DNA from: Symbiodinium natans
Lineage: Eukaryota > Sar > Dinophyceae > Suessiales > Symbiodiniaceae
Direction: 5' to 3'
Length of the DNA: 64,000 nucleotides
Assembly (NCBI GenBank): GCA_905221605.1
Contig: CAJNDS010002578.1
Span: 248,001-312,000, forward strand
Below, one piece after another: positions 1-11,917 of this stretch. The notes beneath the pieces are model-generated. The model saw only the letters and a program-made list of their open reading frames with translations, did no database searches and was not told the origin of the DNA. A program made the translations under genes and the position numbers. The number at the start of each line of letters is the position of its first letter. The stretch's first letter is position 1.

Positions 1-408
1 CTTCTGTGAAGCACTGCACTGAGCTCAAGGTCTGTGGCCTGTGAGGTGGATCTAGGCTTCCGGGCATGGTGAATATGTGAGCAAAAGAGCCTTTGTCCCC
101 TCTTATCCTCCCAATTGGAGAACTCCCAGAGCCGTGAGCGCCAACGTCAGCAGCTTCATGGCAGGTCGCAAAGCAAACAGCCGTTCTGCCAGTTCTAACT
201 CAGCGCTTGAGAAGGCACGCGTGCTGCAATTTTCGTCACCAGTTTGCCGTGGAAGTCTCACATGATCAGTCAGGGTTGAACAGTTGAACATGGCCGAACT
301 CTTCCGCAGTTCACATACCTTGGAACCATGAAGCATCACAAGCTTGAGGGCGCGACTGAGAGAGTCTGACGACAGAGAACCAAGACCCTCATGGGCTGCA
401 GGGTACAT
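1..408 (-). CDS. 5' end of a tandem copy of the secreted glycosyltransferase-like gene (partial)
   Basis: This segment closely repeats bases about 2770-3270. Both copies encode, on the minus strand, a short hydrophobic leader beginning MKLL and containing LALTALGVLQ, which reads as a signal peptide. Here the leader lies at about 160-103, so the rest of this copy would lie left of the window. The repeat includes non-coding flanks: GCACTGCACTGAGCTCAAGG occurs near both 12 and 2792. The simplest reading is a tandem gene array with a unit of about 2.8 kb. Exon limits are not certain. Confidence 0.5.
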
Positions 409-441
409 TCTGCTGGAGTTCTGCCGTAGCCTAGGAACACA

Positions 442-3055
442 TTAAGCTAAAAGCACGTAACACGTCGTTGTCGTCGTTGTCGTCGTCGTTGTGGTCGTGG
501 TCGTCGGGGCAGCGACGCGAACGGTCGACTTGCCGGTGACCTCCACGGCGCCCGTGAAGCCAGTGTTGGCGACAGCCGTGCTGATGGCTTCGGTCGTTTT
601 GGCCAAGGAGACTGTCTCAATTGCCACTTGCTTTTCGATGGCTGCTTCAAGGCTGGGCATAGTCACAGTGAAAATGGCCGTCAGCGTGACCTGAAGCTTC
701 CTTGCATGGGAGCTAAGGCGTCGGTCCGTCTGGAACTCCAACGTCACGTCTTCTTCATCCACCTCCATCACCTCTGCGAATCCGGCAATCATGGCATTTG
801 TCATGGTGGCATTCTCGGTGATCGTGGTCGGATCCTCCACCGTCATTTCCATGGAGACTTCGATGCTGCTGTATACACTTCCAGCAACCGTTGTTGAAGT
901 GGTAACGCTCCTCGGGTCCTGAACACAAACGCCCGACTCGAACATGGGCTTCCATTGGCAGGAGGTGTCACCAGCACAGCCCGCCTCATTTTCGACATAG
1001 CTAACCGCGCACTTGGAGATGTTGCCGAGAGTCTCCAGGTACTCCTTTGGGCCGTAGAGGGTTGTGCTGCAGTCGCGGGAGTCGACCGGGGCCGGGTTCC
1101 ACAGGCTGGTCCACGCTCGCCAGCCGTAGCGGGTCTTGTCCTTCGGAGTGAACTCGTTGGTGATGTTGTAATCCGGGTCGCTGATCTTCCAAGCGATGTA
1201 GTCGTCGCCGGTTGGGCCAAAAGCCAGGCTGCAATCGCTCCATGATTGGGAGCTTGTTGCGGTTTCCTGCAGAACTTTTTGGCATCCTCAGTATTGTACA
1301 GCACCTCGTACTTGTCGTGGTGGTAGTTCAGCGTGATGCTGAACAGCGTCTCTGCCTGCTCCATGGAAGCCTCGCAGTTGGGACGCTCACCGCAGTACTT
1401 TGAGTTCCTCAGCACGTAGGGCAACACGGGCTTGTCGCTGGTTTCCATCAGAACGCTAACGGGCGCCTTGATGATGTGGTAGTTGTCCGTGAGGGCGAAC
1501 CACTTCGTGTTTACAAGAGAGGCTGTCTCGCAGAGGTGGAAATAGGCATCACGCGTGGCTGTTGCTGTCGTCATGGTCACGTTACCGTTCGGGCCCTCGA
1601 TCGTCTCGGTCATGTCCGGCTGCGGGTAATAGGTCAGGGCCAGGATCTTCTTGAAGGGGTGGTGCGTGGGCACGGTCTCCTTCAAGTGCCCCTGGGTATC
1701 GAACATCGCAACTCCCAGGGTCACTTCGTCATCCATCACGGTGTCGAAGAGGTTCTTGCTGGAACCATGGCGGATGTAGGTTGGGAACTCGAAGCTGGTG
1801 TTCAGAAGGGTGTTGGCATAGAATCCCAGTTGTAGGTCTGGCTGTTGCCATTTGCGGCCGTCCAGGCAGCCGCAAACTGGCTGCTGCTTCCAGACATGGC
1901 ATCCATTGTGATCATGGCAAAAGCCACATCGAAGGCCATCTCTTCCATCATGCTGCCGCCGCCCATGCTGTGGAACGCGTCATACACAGCTTTCGTCCAG
2001 GGGTGCTTCAGATTGTACATGGCTTTGCCGTTGATGTGATCCACCAAATAGGTGGGCATCATCCACTTGAACAGGTCCCACTTGTCACCCAAATATTGAC
2101 TCCCGCGGACGGCCATGTTCCCACCCGGCATCTCAAGAGCCTCCGTCTCGAACTGGTCGAGCCAGCCGCTCTTGATGGGAACCGCGTCCATCTCCATGAG
2201 GAAGAAGGTGTCGTACATGTCCATGAACTCACCCTCAAGCATGGCCGTCATGATCTTTGAGAAGACCGCATTGGGACCAGACACCCAGTGCTTGTTGGTG
2301 GTGTAGCCGCGGTTGTCGTACACGTCATGCTCTGGGTTCAGCATGGCCGACATGTTCTTCATGGTGGAGAAGCAAGTCATCCAGGCGAACTGTTTTTGGT
2401 CGAAATCGCTGGTAAGGGAAGAGACCAATCCCTTGGCCATAGGGTCCGTCTCCAGATCCTTGCTGTAGACCAGGATGAAATCGATCGTGCTCGTGTTGGA
2501 CTTGCTCGCGCACGGCATCGTGGCATCCCAGGCAGGGAAACTGCCAGACAGCAGCTGCAGCTCCTCCTCGGTCGAGAACACGCGGACCACTGCGAGGTTG
2601 GAAGCTCCTGCTCGCATGATCAGGAGATTAGGGCTCAGCACAACAGGCAAAGGTGGACAAAGTTGGGGGGTCAAGTTAGGTTTAGCTTTGATAGCCTGCG
2701 TGAGGGATGTTGGCTTCAACCTCTGACGACATGAATTCGACATAGCATCCCAGACATTCGTGCACATACGGTGCACTCCTGTGCTAGAAGCACTGCACTG
2801 AGCTCAAGGTTTGGGGCCTGTGAGGTGGATCTAAGCCTCCGGGCATGGTGAATATGTGGCTTGCGCAGTTCCAGGGTTCACAGGTCCGCTGAGCCTGGGA
2901 TGGTGCAAAGATGGCAACACGGCTACGACAGCGGAGCAAAAAACCTTTCCGTGAACAAGATCGACCGTTTGAGCCTTTGTCCCTTCTTGTCCTCCGAATT
3001 GGAGAACTCCCAGAGCCGTGAGCGCCAACGCCAGCAGCTTCATGGCAGGTCGCAA
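442..3055 (-). CDS. Putative secreted glycosyltransferase-like protein with C-terminal poly-threonine tract
   Basis: The first exon (about 3055-2990) encodes a signal peptide (MKLLALALTALGVLQFGG). The main body (2776-1802) contains FILVYSKDLE, then FFLMEMDAVPIKSGW at about 2205-2160, and VRGSQYLGDKW. A hydrophobic strand followed by an acidic MDAVP motif is typical of GT-A type glycosyltransferases, where the acidic residues bind a metal and nucleotide sugar. This assignment is tentative. The frame changes near 1825, where NWDS passes to FYANTLLNTSFEFPTY by a one-base shift. Coding then continues through MMDDEVTLGVAMFD and a second break near 1180-950 to a Thr/Ser-rich segment. That segment ends in about 15 threonines encoded by a GTC/GTT-type repeat at 464-508. 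The breaks could be introns, real frameshifts or assembly errors. The product is probably secretory or cell-surface. Confidence 0.45.
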
Positions 3056-3270
3056 AGCAAACAGCCGTTCTACCAGTTCTAACTCAGCGCTCTCACCTGA
3101 TCAGTTAGGGTTGAACATGGCCGAACTTTTCCGCAATTCACATACCTTGAAACCATGAAGCATCATAAGCTTGAGGGCGCGACTGAGAGAGTCTGACGAC
3201 AGAGAACCAAGATCCTCATCGGCTGCAGAGCACATTCTGCACGAGTTCTGCCGTAGCCTAGGAACAAAGT
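2770..3270. repeat. Direct repeat of bases 1-430 (tandem gene duplication)
   Basis: This block and bases 1-430 share long stretches, including the GCACTGCACTGAGCTCAAGG segment, the signal-peptide exon and the segment with GAGGGCGCGACTGAGAGAG. The copy here carries about 90 extra bases between 2858 and 2970. Divergence is a few percent plus indels, so the duplication is fairly recent. Confidence 0.75.
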
Positions 3271-3279
3271 AAGCTAATG

Positions 3280-5200
3280 TTGTATCCTGATTAGTGTGTT
3301 CCCCCGGAATTGTGAAAAAAAATCCGAAAATTATTCAGGGGGGTCTATTTGAAGAGGACCCCCGGAATTGTGAAACAAACATCGGGCGATGCAAAATTTC
3401 GGCGAGGCTGTCGAATGGTGTTGTCGTCCAGAAATCGCTTCTGAACTGAACCTGAAAGACCAAAGGTCAAAGGTTCAAAGCCTGAAGCCTTGAGGCCTGA
3501 GGTTGTCGGCCCTGAAAGCTTCAGCCTCCAGGCCAGCCCCAAAACTAAGATTTCCCCATTAAATTCTTTTGTGCCGAGGCCGGGCAATCAAATCTCAAAG
3601 GGGGTAATTAGTCCAGCGGCTGCCCGAATGCCGTATGATATAAACAGTTTGCTCCCTCGGAACTATTTGTTTTTGAGGCCTGGCTTGGTTGGGATAAATG
3701 GATCCTTTTTAAATTCATATAAACTCATCCCGTTTAAAATCATGTGGATCCCTTTTAACATCATATAATCCCTTTTAAACTCAGAGAAACTCATCCCTCT
3801 TGAAATCGTATGGAACCCTCCTAATTTTCAGTGTCACCCCTTTTCAATCATATGCATCCCTTGTAAGTTCATACGAGCTCATCCTTTGAAGATCATATGG
3901 ATCCCTTTTAAATTCATATAAACTTATCCCTTTTAAAATCATATAAAGCCAGACCCCCCCCCCCCAATTGCCCCCCCCCCACACTAAAGAGCGGAGTCCA
4001 TTTGCTGAGGGGGGGGGCGGAGGGCACACTAATCAGCAGACCGCGTTGGGGGCGCCTAACGCGACCATGGCAATCTGCAAGCTGCAATGCTGTTCCTTGG
4101 ATGCCTTCGGTATTCGGGAGCCCGAATGGCTCTCCCTCTGACAGGAAACAGGTGGCCAGCATCTTTACACAACTTTGAACAAGAAACAGAATATGGTCTG
4201 AGCAGTTAACAATGCTTTGGCTGCCATGGCAACTGACAGATCACTTGAGCATAGGGAATGAAGGACAGCTACTGTGTCGCTCGTGCACGCATGCGCGGCC
4301 TTCTCAGCTCTTATCCCATTTGCCGGACATCTCAAGCGCTAACCCCCACTCAACATGTGTGGTTCATAACTATTAAGGGAGAAAACCGAGCGCTACAGGA
4401 TGTGCAAGAAGATGCGCTGCCAAGAACAAACGAGGATGTGTAGTATAAATGGGAAAAACTTTTGAAAACAAATATGTAAAATTTGAACCACAATGGCTCC
4501 TCACCCACTGCAAAGCAAAGCCTGCCGTATTCTACCACATCCGACGCAAACTTTAAGTTAAACATCTAACGCGGCAAAGGCAAGCTGTAAGCTGCTGATG
4601 CCCCCGCTATGCTGCTTGAGCACGAATATCGTTTCTCCTGCTGCCGGGGCCCATGCGCACGATGAAGGCGAATATTCGTTCCGCACCTAGTTCCATGGCA
4701 CTGCTCGCCAACAACAACAGCTTTCAAGCCGTTTTAAAAGTTTAACAGCGAAATTACAACCTTCACTTAAACCACACAAACACTTCTCACTTTTCTTTCT
4801 CCACGGTAGGCGACGGCTTCAGGACTTCGTCCCTACCTTGAGCCTAGCGGCAACCCAGTGGTGAAAATGTACATCTTGTTACGCCCTCAACCGAACATCT
4901 TTCACTTTGGAATGTGCTTCGGTTCCTTTTCAAACACATTTTCCTAGTAAGGCTCTGCCTTCAGCTCGCTCTTCTAACAAGCGGCTCCGTAGCTTCGGCA
5001 CTTTGCCTTCATCCTCTTCTCGCACTTCTTTAAACCAACTTCACAAAGCTTTCAAACACATTGGGCGTTGGTGAAACTTCGCAAAATGCGAATCGTTGTG
5101 AGATTTATCGCTCTACAGAAATAGCTCTGTGCTGCTACTCCTAGCTCACTCACTTCAGTTGCGATTTGGCTACGCTTTTGCCATCTCGCTTTTCAAATCT
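3280..5200. other. Non-coding stretch with a short AT-rich repeat tract
   Basis: No convincing gene was found. Bases 3690-3945 hold a degenerate repeat of CATATGGATCCCTTTTAAA-like units about 25-35 bp long, alternating ATCCCTTTTAA with TCATATAAACTCATCC. Poly-C and poly-G runs occur at 3953-3981 and 4010-4020. The remainder shows no recognisable signals. Confidence 0.5.
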
Positions 5201-5343
5201 TAGCGATGTTTGGGCATTCGCCCTCACACCCTTTTCCGAATTTTCGCTCACCTCTGCCTTTGGCTTTTAATCTTCTTCACAAACGTGCGCCCTCACATCT
5301 TCGATTCTCCGAAACCTGTCACCTGCTTCTGAGGCGCTTTCAA

Positions 5344-6654
5344 TCATCCTTCTCGTTTTTCTTCTTCCTTGTGCTTCTTCTTCTCTTCTTTCTTGGCTCT
5401 TTTCTTTTCATCCTTCTTCTCCTTTTTCTTCTTTTCCTTCTTCTCAGCCTTCCACTTCTTCTCAATGGATTCTTTAGCGATCTTCGCCTTCTCCATCATC
5501 TCCTCTCTTTCCTTGCGCTTTTCAGGGAAGCTCCAGGAGATCTCTTGCGACTTCTTCTCCTCTTCCCTTTTCCTTTTCTTTTGCTCTTCATTGAACTCCT
5601 CGATAACTCGCTGATTTCTCTCGCCCTCAGCTTTCTCTTTCACTTCGAGGGCTTCCTTTTTCTTTTGCAACTTCTTTCCAAGTTCTCTCTTTTATTTCTC
5701 CTCTTTCTTTTTCTCTGCCTCTGCGTTTGCTTCTTCGATGAATTCTGTCACTTCATCCTTTTCAACTTCCTCCGTGACATCTTCCTGCTCAAGACTCTTA
5801 GACACTCTTTCGCCTTCTTCCTTTGACTTCTCAGCTTCAGCTTTCTTTTCCACTTCTTTGCGACGCCAACAATCCTTCTCGTCGAGGCCAGTCCACCCAA
5901 AGCCAATGACTTTTGGACAATGGATGGAATGCGTTCTTCCTTTCTTTCCCAAGCCTTTCTTGAAGCAGTAAACGCAAAACTTACTCCACCTGAGACTGTA
6001 AAACAGTCCAGCTTGTTGTTTGATGGCGCGATCCACCATTCTCAAGCATGCGGCAGCCTTATGTCCAATCTCGTTGCAAAAGTTGCAGGCGCTTACGTTG
6101 TACGAGATCTGCTTCCTGCTTTGCAACATTTCCAAGATGTCCGACTCCAGCTGCTGCTCATTCTCCTTTTCCGCTCTCGGCTTCGAGCGGCGATAGGGGG
6201 TCATTACCCCCTTCACTTCCTTGCTCACCGGCTTTTGTCCACTTTTTCTTTTTCGCCTCTGGCTGGCTCTCTTTGCCATCTTTCTCCAGTCTCTTCTTCT
6301 TCAACACATCTGGCACAGCCTTTGGAACAGCTTTAGGCATTGCCTTCACCTTTGGCTCACTCCTCTTTTCAGCCATCGCCTTCTCCTTTTTCAATCTTTC
6401 TCCCAACTGAGCTCCAAACTCAGCTGCCTTTCTCTTAATCTCCTCCTTTTCCAACTTTTCTCTTGTTTCCTTTTCACTCGAGGCATCTCTTCGAGGAGCT
6501 TCATCTTCGCAACTCGTCTTTCATCTTCTTTTCCTGTCTCGAGTTCCATAGGCGTCGTTGGTGCTGTCGCTGGCATTGGTGTCAGCGCTGCGGGGTTCTC
6601 AACTCGCGCCTCTTCCAGCTTTTCAATCCCTTTTCTACATCCTCGTAGAAACAC
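5344..6654 (-). pseudogene. Lys/Glu-rich protein with CCHC zinc knuckle (gag-like, frame-broken)
   Basis: Four successive minus-strand frames encode one highly charged protein, rich in KKE, EEE and KRK runs. Within 6279-5692 lies CNFCNEIGHKAAAC, a C-x2-C-x4-H-x4-C zinc knuckle as in retrotransposon Gag nucleocapsid. A second Cys/His cluster follows (FCVYCFKK...HSIHC). The C-terminal part (5670-5344) is a continuous lysine/glutamate-rich probable coiled coil. Frame changes fall near 6430, 6260 and 5690. The knuckle suggests an RNA- or DNA-binding Gag-like protein from the same retrotransposon family as the pol fragment upstream. A host zinc-knuckle protein is also possible. Confidence 0.4.
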
Positions 6655-6661
6655 TTCACAC

Positions 6662-8183
6662 TCAGCACTCCTGCCAATTCCACCTTAGACTCTTCCAAGA
6701 CTGTATCCTTCTGTCGATACGAACAAGCATCTTTATCGTGCTTGATACTCTTGTTGGCGAAAACAAACTCGCCAAATCGTAGCTTGTTAGCCACTTGTAC
6801 TCTCTTGCAACTAGTCTTCCTCTCCTTTGCCATTCTCCTTCTCGATGTCTCCAGTCGTACACTACCTTTGTCGACAAGAACTTGTACTTGGACTTATCTG
6901 CGTCTGGGTGCAATCTTATTAACACCCCCATTTCTTCCAATCGTTCGATCTCGAATGCTCGTGACTCATTGTCGACATTTTCCAACTCTTCATCTGTAAG
7001 CTTCGGTGGTCCATCTTCGAAATCGTTTGACCATGTTGGCAACTTTTCATTCAGTTCTTCATCATCTTCCCATTCTGGGATTCCTTCCTCTTCTTCATAA
7101 ACATTTGCCTCAACTTCTTCCAATTCCTCCATCTCGACTTCCTCATCGTCGTGATACTCTGGAACTTCGCTTTTCAAGTACGGATTCATTTCCTCTACGC
7201 TTCGGATCATCATTATTCTTCGAACATACTCCTTGTACTCTTCCGACTTTTCTCCTTCAGCTAAAGACCTTGTGGTTCCGAAACTTTGCTGCTCATCTGC
7301 CCATCTCACGGCAGTTGCTGGGTACTTGTGCGGATTTTCTTCAACTTCTCCGTCGCCCTCATCAATCCTCGGTCTGTTGCTTTCTTGCTCGGGCTCTTGC
7401 AACTCTGCTTCAGTCACATCTCTTTTCAACCTGGGCGATTCACCTTCATCACTTGATGGTTCATAGCTCAGTGAGTTTTGTGTTGATCGAGGTCTCTTCC
7501 TTTCACCAGGATCTTCTCCATCATCATCTCCGCCATCTTCGTCCATTCCACCTTCGATTTGTGTCGGAGTTTCTTCTTCTGTTGGCCTGTCACTTCCCAA
7601 CACTTGGCTTGGACGCCTCTGCTCCGGAACTGGGAGCGACAGAGGGCCATTTCCAATCACTTCAATTCCTCTTGTCGGTGGGATTCTCTTTGTTGGCTTT
7701 GGCGATACCAAGTGCTGTTGCCTTCCATTCCAAGGTGTCCCTGTTGCTTCTACCAATGCTTCAATGTCTATCGACGGGGTACACCGTTTTATCGTTCGGG
7801 CCTTGACGATTCCTTTCTTCGTGCTTATCAAGTTCAGATTACTCACGAAGTCTTTTCCAACAAACACTCCTTTTGTCCAACTTTCACCTTTCTCTTTGTC
7901 TTTGACCATTGGCAAAGGCTTCGCAACCACAAGTTCCCCACGGTGCCAAGATTCCTTTGTACTCTCGCTCGAACACCTGCAGCTCCCTGTTAGGTGGCTT
8001 CCCCTCCCTAAGGCAGGCGGTCAATGCTTTCTTACGCAACGATTCTCGGGAAATGACACAGGCCATCGTCATCTTGCTTGGAAGGCTAGGAACTAAATGC
8101 TGTCTAATCATCGCTAGTGGGGGCAGCAGCTTCGTCCTCACCCGTGTATCCAGTGCGTCTACTCGGAGGCACAGGCCTTCCAA
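6662..8183 (-). pseudogene. Ty1/copia pol fragment (integrase C-terminal linker to start of reverse transcriptase)
   Basis: The main open segment (7930-6662) begins with a linker (GVFVGKDFVSNLNLIS...KARTIKRC), passes through an acidic spacer with many D and E runs, and ends in STKVVYDWRHREGEWQRRGR, LVAREY and FSPTRVSS. These match the start of copia reverse transcriptase (K.VYD....W.RR.RLVARE...FSP). The coding sequence then breaks, so the RT catalytic core is missing. A separate frame at 8183-7884 extends the upstream linker. This is a dead, truncated copy, unrelated in strand to the better copia copy at 11.9-17.3 kb. Confidence 0.6.
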
Positions 8184-8201
8184 ACCTTCCTTGCGTGTAT
8201 C

Positions 8202-8594
8202 ATGACAGCTGATTGTCGGCGCAAGTGCAAAACCTCCATACTTACGAACAAAGCGCTAAAACAGCGCGATATCATGCTCCTGGACGATACACCTTGGGAG
8301 CCCAAAGTTTTAGCTGAAACCGCGACAATGTTGGGCTTCGTCTTAAGGGGTCGCATTGCTAAATCTGAATGGGATATTGGGTCACCAATTACAGAAATTG
8401 AGTGGACCTTGCAAGGGAAGATCTCTGATGCTGCTTTACGCACGCTAGTCCTCGACAAGGCGCTTGGGAACATGCTCCGTCGGAACAAGCAAGCACTATC
8501 TCTTACTGCGTCTATGCCTGCTCGTGTGTTTCGTTTCACACTTCCTTTATCGCTTCTTGTCCGCTCTTTTGCAATTCCCTTGACGCCCACCTAG
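8202..8594 (+). CDS. Unrecognised ORF, 130 residues
   Basis: The open frame has ordinary amino-acid composition (LLDDTPWEPKVLAETATMLG, then SEWDIGSPITEIEWTLQGKI). No family was recognised. It lies between retrotransposon debris and non-coding DNA and may be a fragment of a larger mobile-element protein. Bases 8600-9650 that follow contain only short broken frames. Confidence 0.25.
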   Translation: MTADCRRKCKTSILTNKALKQRDIMLLDDTPWEPKVLAETATMLGFVLRGRIAKSEWDIGSPITEIEWTLQGKISDAALRTLVLDKALGNMLRRNKQALSLTASMPARVFRFTLPLSLLVRSFAIPLTPT

Positions 8595-9659
8595 CCGAGA
8601 GCTGAAGTCAGCCCTTGGGGCTTCAAATGAGAAACCCTTTGATCTCATTGCAGCGGCTAATCTTCAGTTGTCTCATAATGAGCTACAACTTGCTTTAAAC
8701 CTTCTCGCCGATAAGCTCATTCCTTACTTTGACTCACGCCCAAAACAGCCGTGCAAGCTTCAAGCTGTCGTCAGTTGGAATGTTACCTCACTGTGTACCT
8801 TTGACACCATTGGCCTTGCCAAACTTAGGACAATTGGAGCTTTTTGGCTCATCAAACTCCTGTACTTCTTCAGGAGACTAAGTGGAATGCAGCTTGCTTG
8901 CAAAGATTCCGCCAGGCAACGTCAAGAGTAAACACTGTTGCCTCCCTTGCGGTATTGGAATCTGGACATTCAGGAGGAGTCTGCTGACCCCAGCATTACA
9001 AATTGGTCGAATCTATTGACCTCGTCCCGGGCTTTGCTCTTGCTGCCTTGGTCCAATTTAGGACTGTTTGCTACTGGTTCCTTTCGGTCTACTGGCACCC
9101 TGATCAATGGGGGAGGCTCTTCCCTGCTCAACCAACATAAAGAGGGATAGTACACCCACCTCTTAGCACAAGTCTCAATCATTTGGATCATTACCAACAC
9201 CTTTATGCTTCATCCAAAGTCTGCGTTGATTCTTGGAAACACAAGAAGGTTACTGGAGGACATCATTTAATCAAAATTCGGTTTCAAACAACAGACTTAC
9301 GGGCATTGAGGCGGCTGCCTTCCAAATTTCTCCGCAAGTAAATCAACACCACAAAAGCCAGACTCGCGAAGGAGCAAAATAAAGGACGTGGCCTCAGCCC
9401 ATCAGACCAACTTATCACCTCTATCAGTCAGCTAACACGGCACTTGAGCAACAAGGGCGTTCTGGCATTACTTTCCATGCAGACAGAACAGCCAATGGTC
9501 TGAACTCCTCCCCAGTGCCGTGTGCATTCCGTCAGAACCGGACATATTTTGCCAACCTGCTGGAGGATCACTTGGAAAATGTGCTTTCTTCCAGGCTCCG
9601 CTGCAGGCCTTAGTGTTCATTCCAGGGCTAATTCAGGTGACTGTGCTGGAGGATGGGCC

Positions 9660-10140
9660 CCCCCCCTTTGGGCAAAGGGGGGCTTAAGCCCCCCTTTAAG
9701 CCCCCCTTTAAGCCCCCCTTAAGCCCCCCTTCAAAGGGGTCCCTGCAAAGGGGGTCCCTTCGGGGGGGGGGGGGAAAGGGTGAAAGCCCTTAAGCCCCCC
9801 CTTAAGCCCCCCTTAAGCCCCCCCTTAAGCCCCCCCTTAAGCCCCCCCTTAAGCCCCCCCTTAAGCCCCCCCTTTAAGCCCCCCCCTTAAGCCCCCCCCT
9901 TAAGCCCCCCCTTAAAGCCCCCTTCAACCCCCCCTTTAAGCTCCCCTTTAAGCCCCCCTTTAAGCCCCCCTTTAAGCCCCCTTTAAGCCCCCCTTTAAAA
10001 CCCCCCTTTAAGCCCCCCTTTAAGCCCCCCTTTAAAAAGCCCCCTTAGAGCCCCCTTGAAGGCCCCCCCGTTTTAAGGGGCTTAAAGCTCCCCCTTTAAG
10101 CCCCTTTTTTTAAGCCCCCTTAAAGCCCCCCCTAAAGTTC
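9660..10140. repeat. C-rich microsatellite of TTAAGCCCCCC units
   Basis: The tract is dominated by 10-12 bp units TTAAGCCCCCC or TTTAAGCCCCCC, repeated about 35 times with variable C-run length. It is interrupted near 9740-9785 by a G-rich stretch. Such homopolymer-rich units are prone to assembly error, so the exact length is uncertain. Confidence 0.9.
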
Positions 10141-10159
10141 CCCCCTGAAGCCGCAACCA

Positions 10160-10545
10160 AGCCCCCCCCTCTGTGGAGGGTTTAGGCAGCAGTTTAAGAG
10201 GCCTAATACTTGCTGGGCCTTTGGGCAGCAAGTTAAGAGGCGTAATACTTGCTGGGCCTTCTGCGGAGGGTTTAGGCAGCAGTTTAAGAGGCCTAATATT
10301 TGCTGGGCCTTTTTTGGAGGGTTTGGGCAGCAGTTTAAAAGGCGTAATACTTGCTGGGCCTTTTGCGGAGGGTTTAGGCAGCAGTTTAAGAGGCCTGATA
10401 CTTGCTGGGCCTTTTGTAGAGGGTTTGGGCAGCAATTTAAAAGGCGTAATGGGTTCGGGCAGCAGTTTAAGACGTCTAAGAGGCTTAATACCTGCTGGGC
10501 CTTCGGTGGAGGATTTAGGCAGCAGTTCAAGAGGCCTAATGTGAG
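10160..10545. repeat. 51-bp minisatellite, about seven to eight copies
   Basis: The unit contains GGCAGCAGTTTAAGAGGC, CTAATACTTGCTGGGCC and TTTTGCGGAGGGTTTA in that order. Units differ by single substitutions (AGGCCT versus AGGCGT) and one unit is shortened near 10225. The repeat is open in several frames, so the glycine/leucine-rich frames across it are not taken as genes. Confidence 0.85.
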
Positions 10546-10788
10546 CATCGTGTTTGCAAATGGGGGGGGCTGCGCCCCCCCCAACCCCCCCCTGCTTGTT
10601 TAAGCCGGGCAAACTCGCGTGGAAGCATAGGAATCATGTCCAAAACAAAACAAAACAAAACAAAACATGGGGTTCTCGGCTTAGCCCCGCGCCCACGTCA
10701 CTGCTATGCAAATGGGGGGGGGCTGCGCCCCCCCCAATAAAAGAACTCGCACCAAGTGCCGCTGCAAACACATGCGGGCCCTCCAAAG

Positions 10789-11590
10789 TCAAAGCCGCCA
10801 ATTGCGGTTCAAGAAGCGTCGCTGCTGCCCCACACCCTTGGCCGCTTTCTTAGGGCATCGATTAGAAGAGTGCCCCAATTCATTGCAGTTGTAGCACTTC
10901 ACGTTGGCACGCTTGTCGTGCTTTGGATCACTAGAGCTACCACCGCCCCCTTTTCCAGGGTCTTGAGTGACGTTCCCCTTTTCCGCCTTTCTCTCCCTTC
11001 TTGTCATGCTTGTCCTTTCCCGACCTTTGTCCTTTCCCTTGTTCTTTCCTTTGTCCTTTCCTTTGTCTTTCCCCTTGTCCTTCCCCTTGTCCTTCCCCTT
11101 TCCATCGCCCTTGAAGTTCAGCGGATTCGCTATGTCGTTGTTGTTCCTGCGGTCTCGACCTCGCCCGGAATCAGCGAAGGTAAGAATGTTGATGTTTGCA
11201 TCGTAGAACTTGATCGCAGTTTCAAGCTCACTCATGGAGTCAATCTTTGCATGCAACAAAATGTATCTCTTCACATCTGCATCAAGACCCTTCAACACAA
11301 TCATGCTCTGATCCGCTCACTCAACGCAAGATCCGGGAACGCAGCAACAAGTTGACCATACTTTGCAAGCTCAACCTGCACGCTGCGGAACACTTCCAAA
11401 GGACGATCTTTCGCAGAGGCAGGGGGTTGGTATCTCAACATCTCTTCTCGCAAAGTCGAGGCTTCTATCCTCGAGCAAAACCGACAGATCCTGACGCCTC
11501 AACGTCTCATAGCCTGCCGGAACACCAAGCTGTTCACGCTCAACTTGCTTCAAAATGTCAAGCCCACGGGAAAAGTTCGCATCTTCTTTT
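10789..11590 (-). pseudogene. LTR-retrotransposon Gag fragment with zinc knuckle
   Basis: The minus-strand coding reads VEREQLGVPAGYETLRR (about 11550), then LKGLDADVKRYILLHAK, a run of nine or so GKDKGKDK repeats (11105-11020), and CYNCNELGHSSNRC, a C-x2-C-x4-H-x4-C zinc knuckle near 10890. This order (helical Gag domain, basic linker, one knuckle) is typical of Ty1/copia-type Gag. A break near 11310 separates the two halves. It is on the opposite strand to the neighbouring pol gene, so it belongs to a different insertion. Confidence 0.55.
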
Positions 11591-11917
11591 GTTTTTTGTG
11601 TTCATACTTGAGTCTCAAGGGAGTTCATAGCAGTGACGTGGCGCGGGGCTAAGCCGAGAACCCCATGTTTTGTTTTAGGGATGATTCAGATTCATATGCT
11701 TCCACGCAAGCTTGCCCGCCTAGAGACCCCCGTTGAGCTTGAGAAGGCCCCAGTTGAGCTTGGAACGTCGCAGCTTGGAAGCCTAGAGACCCCCGTTGAG
11801 CTTGAGAAGGCCCCGCTTTGGTGAGCATGGATTGAGTGAATTTTATTTTCATGACATGAGCATGGCAGCCCCGCATGTGACACATGGTAGCAGTTCTGAG
11901 GGGTTCAGAAGAGTGCT

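Noticed and set aside
5206-5826. Hydrophobic Phe/Leu-rich plus-strand frame
   Set aside because: It is the complement of a Lys/Glu-rich coiled-coil coding strand (AAG/GAA codons become CTT/TTC), so it is a shadow and not a membrane protein.
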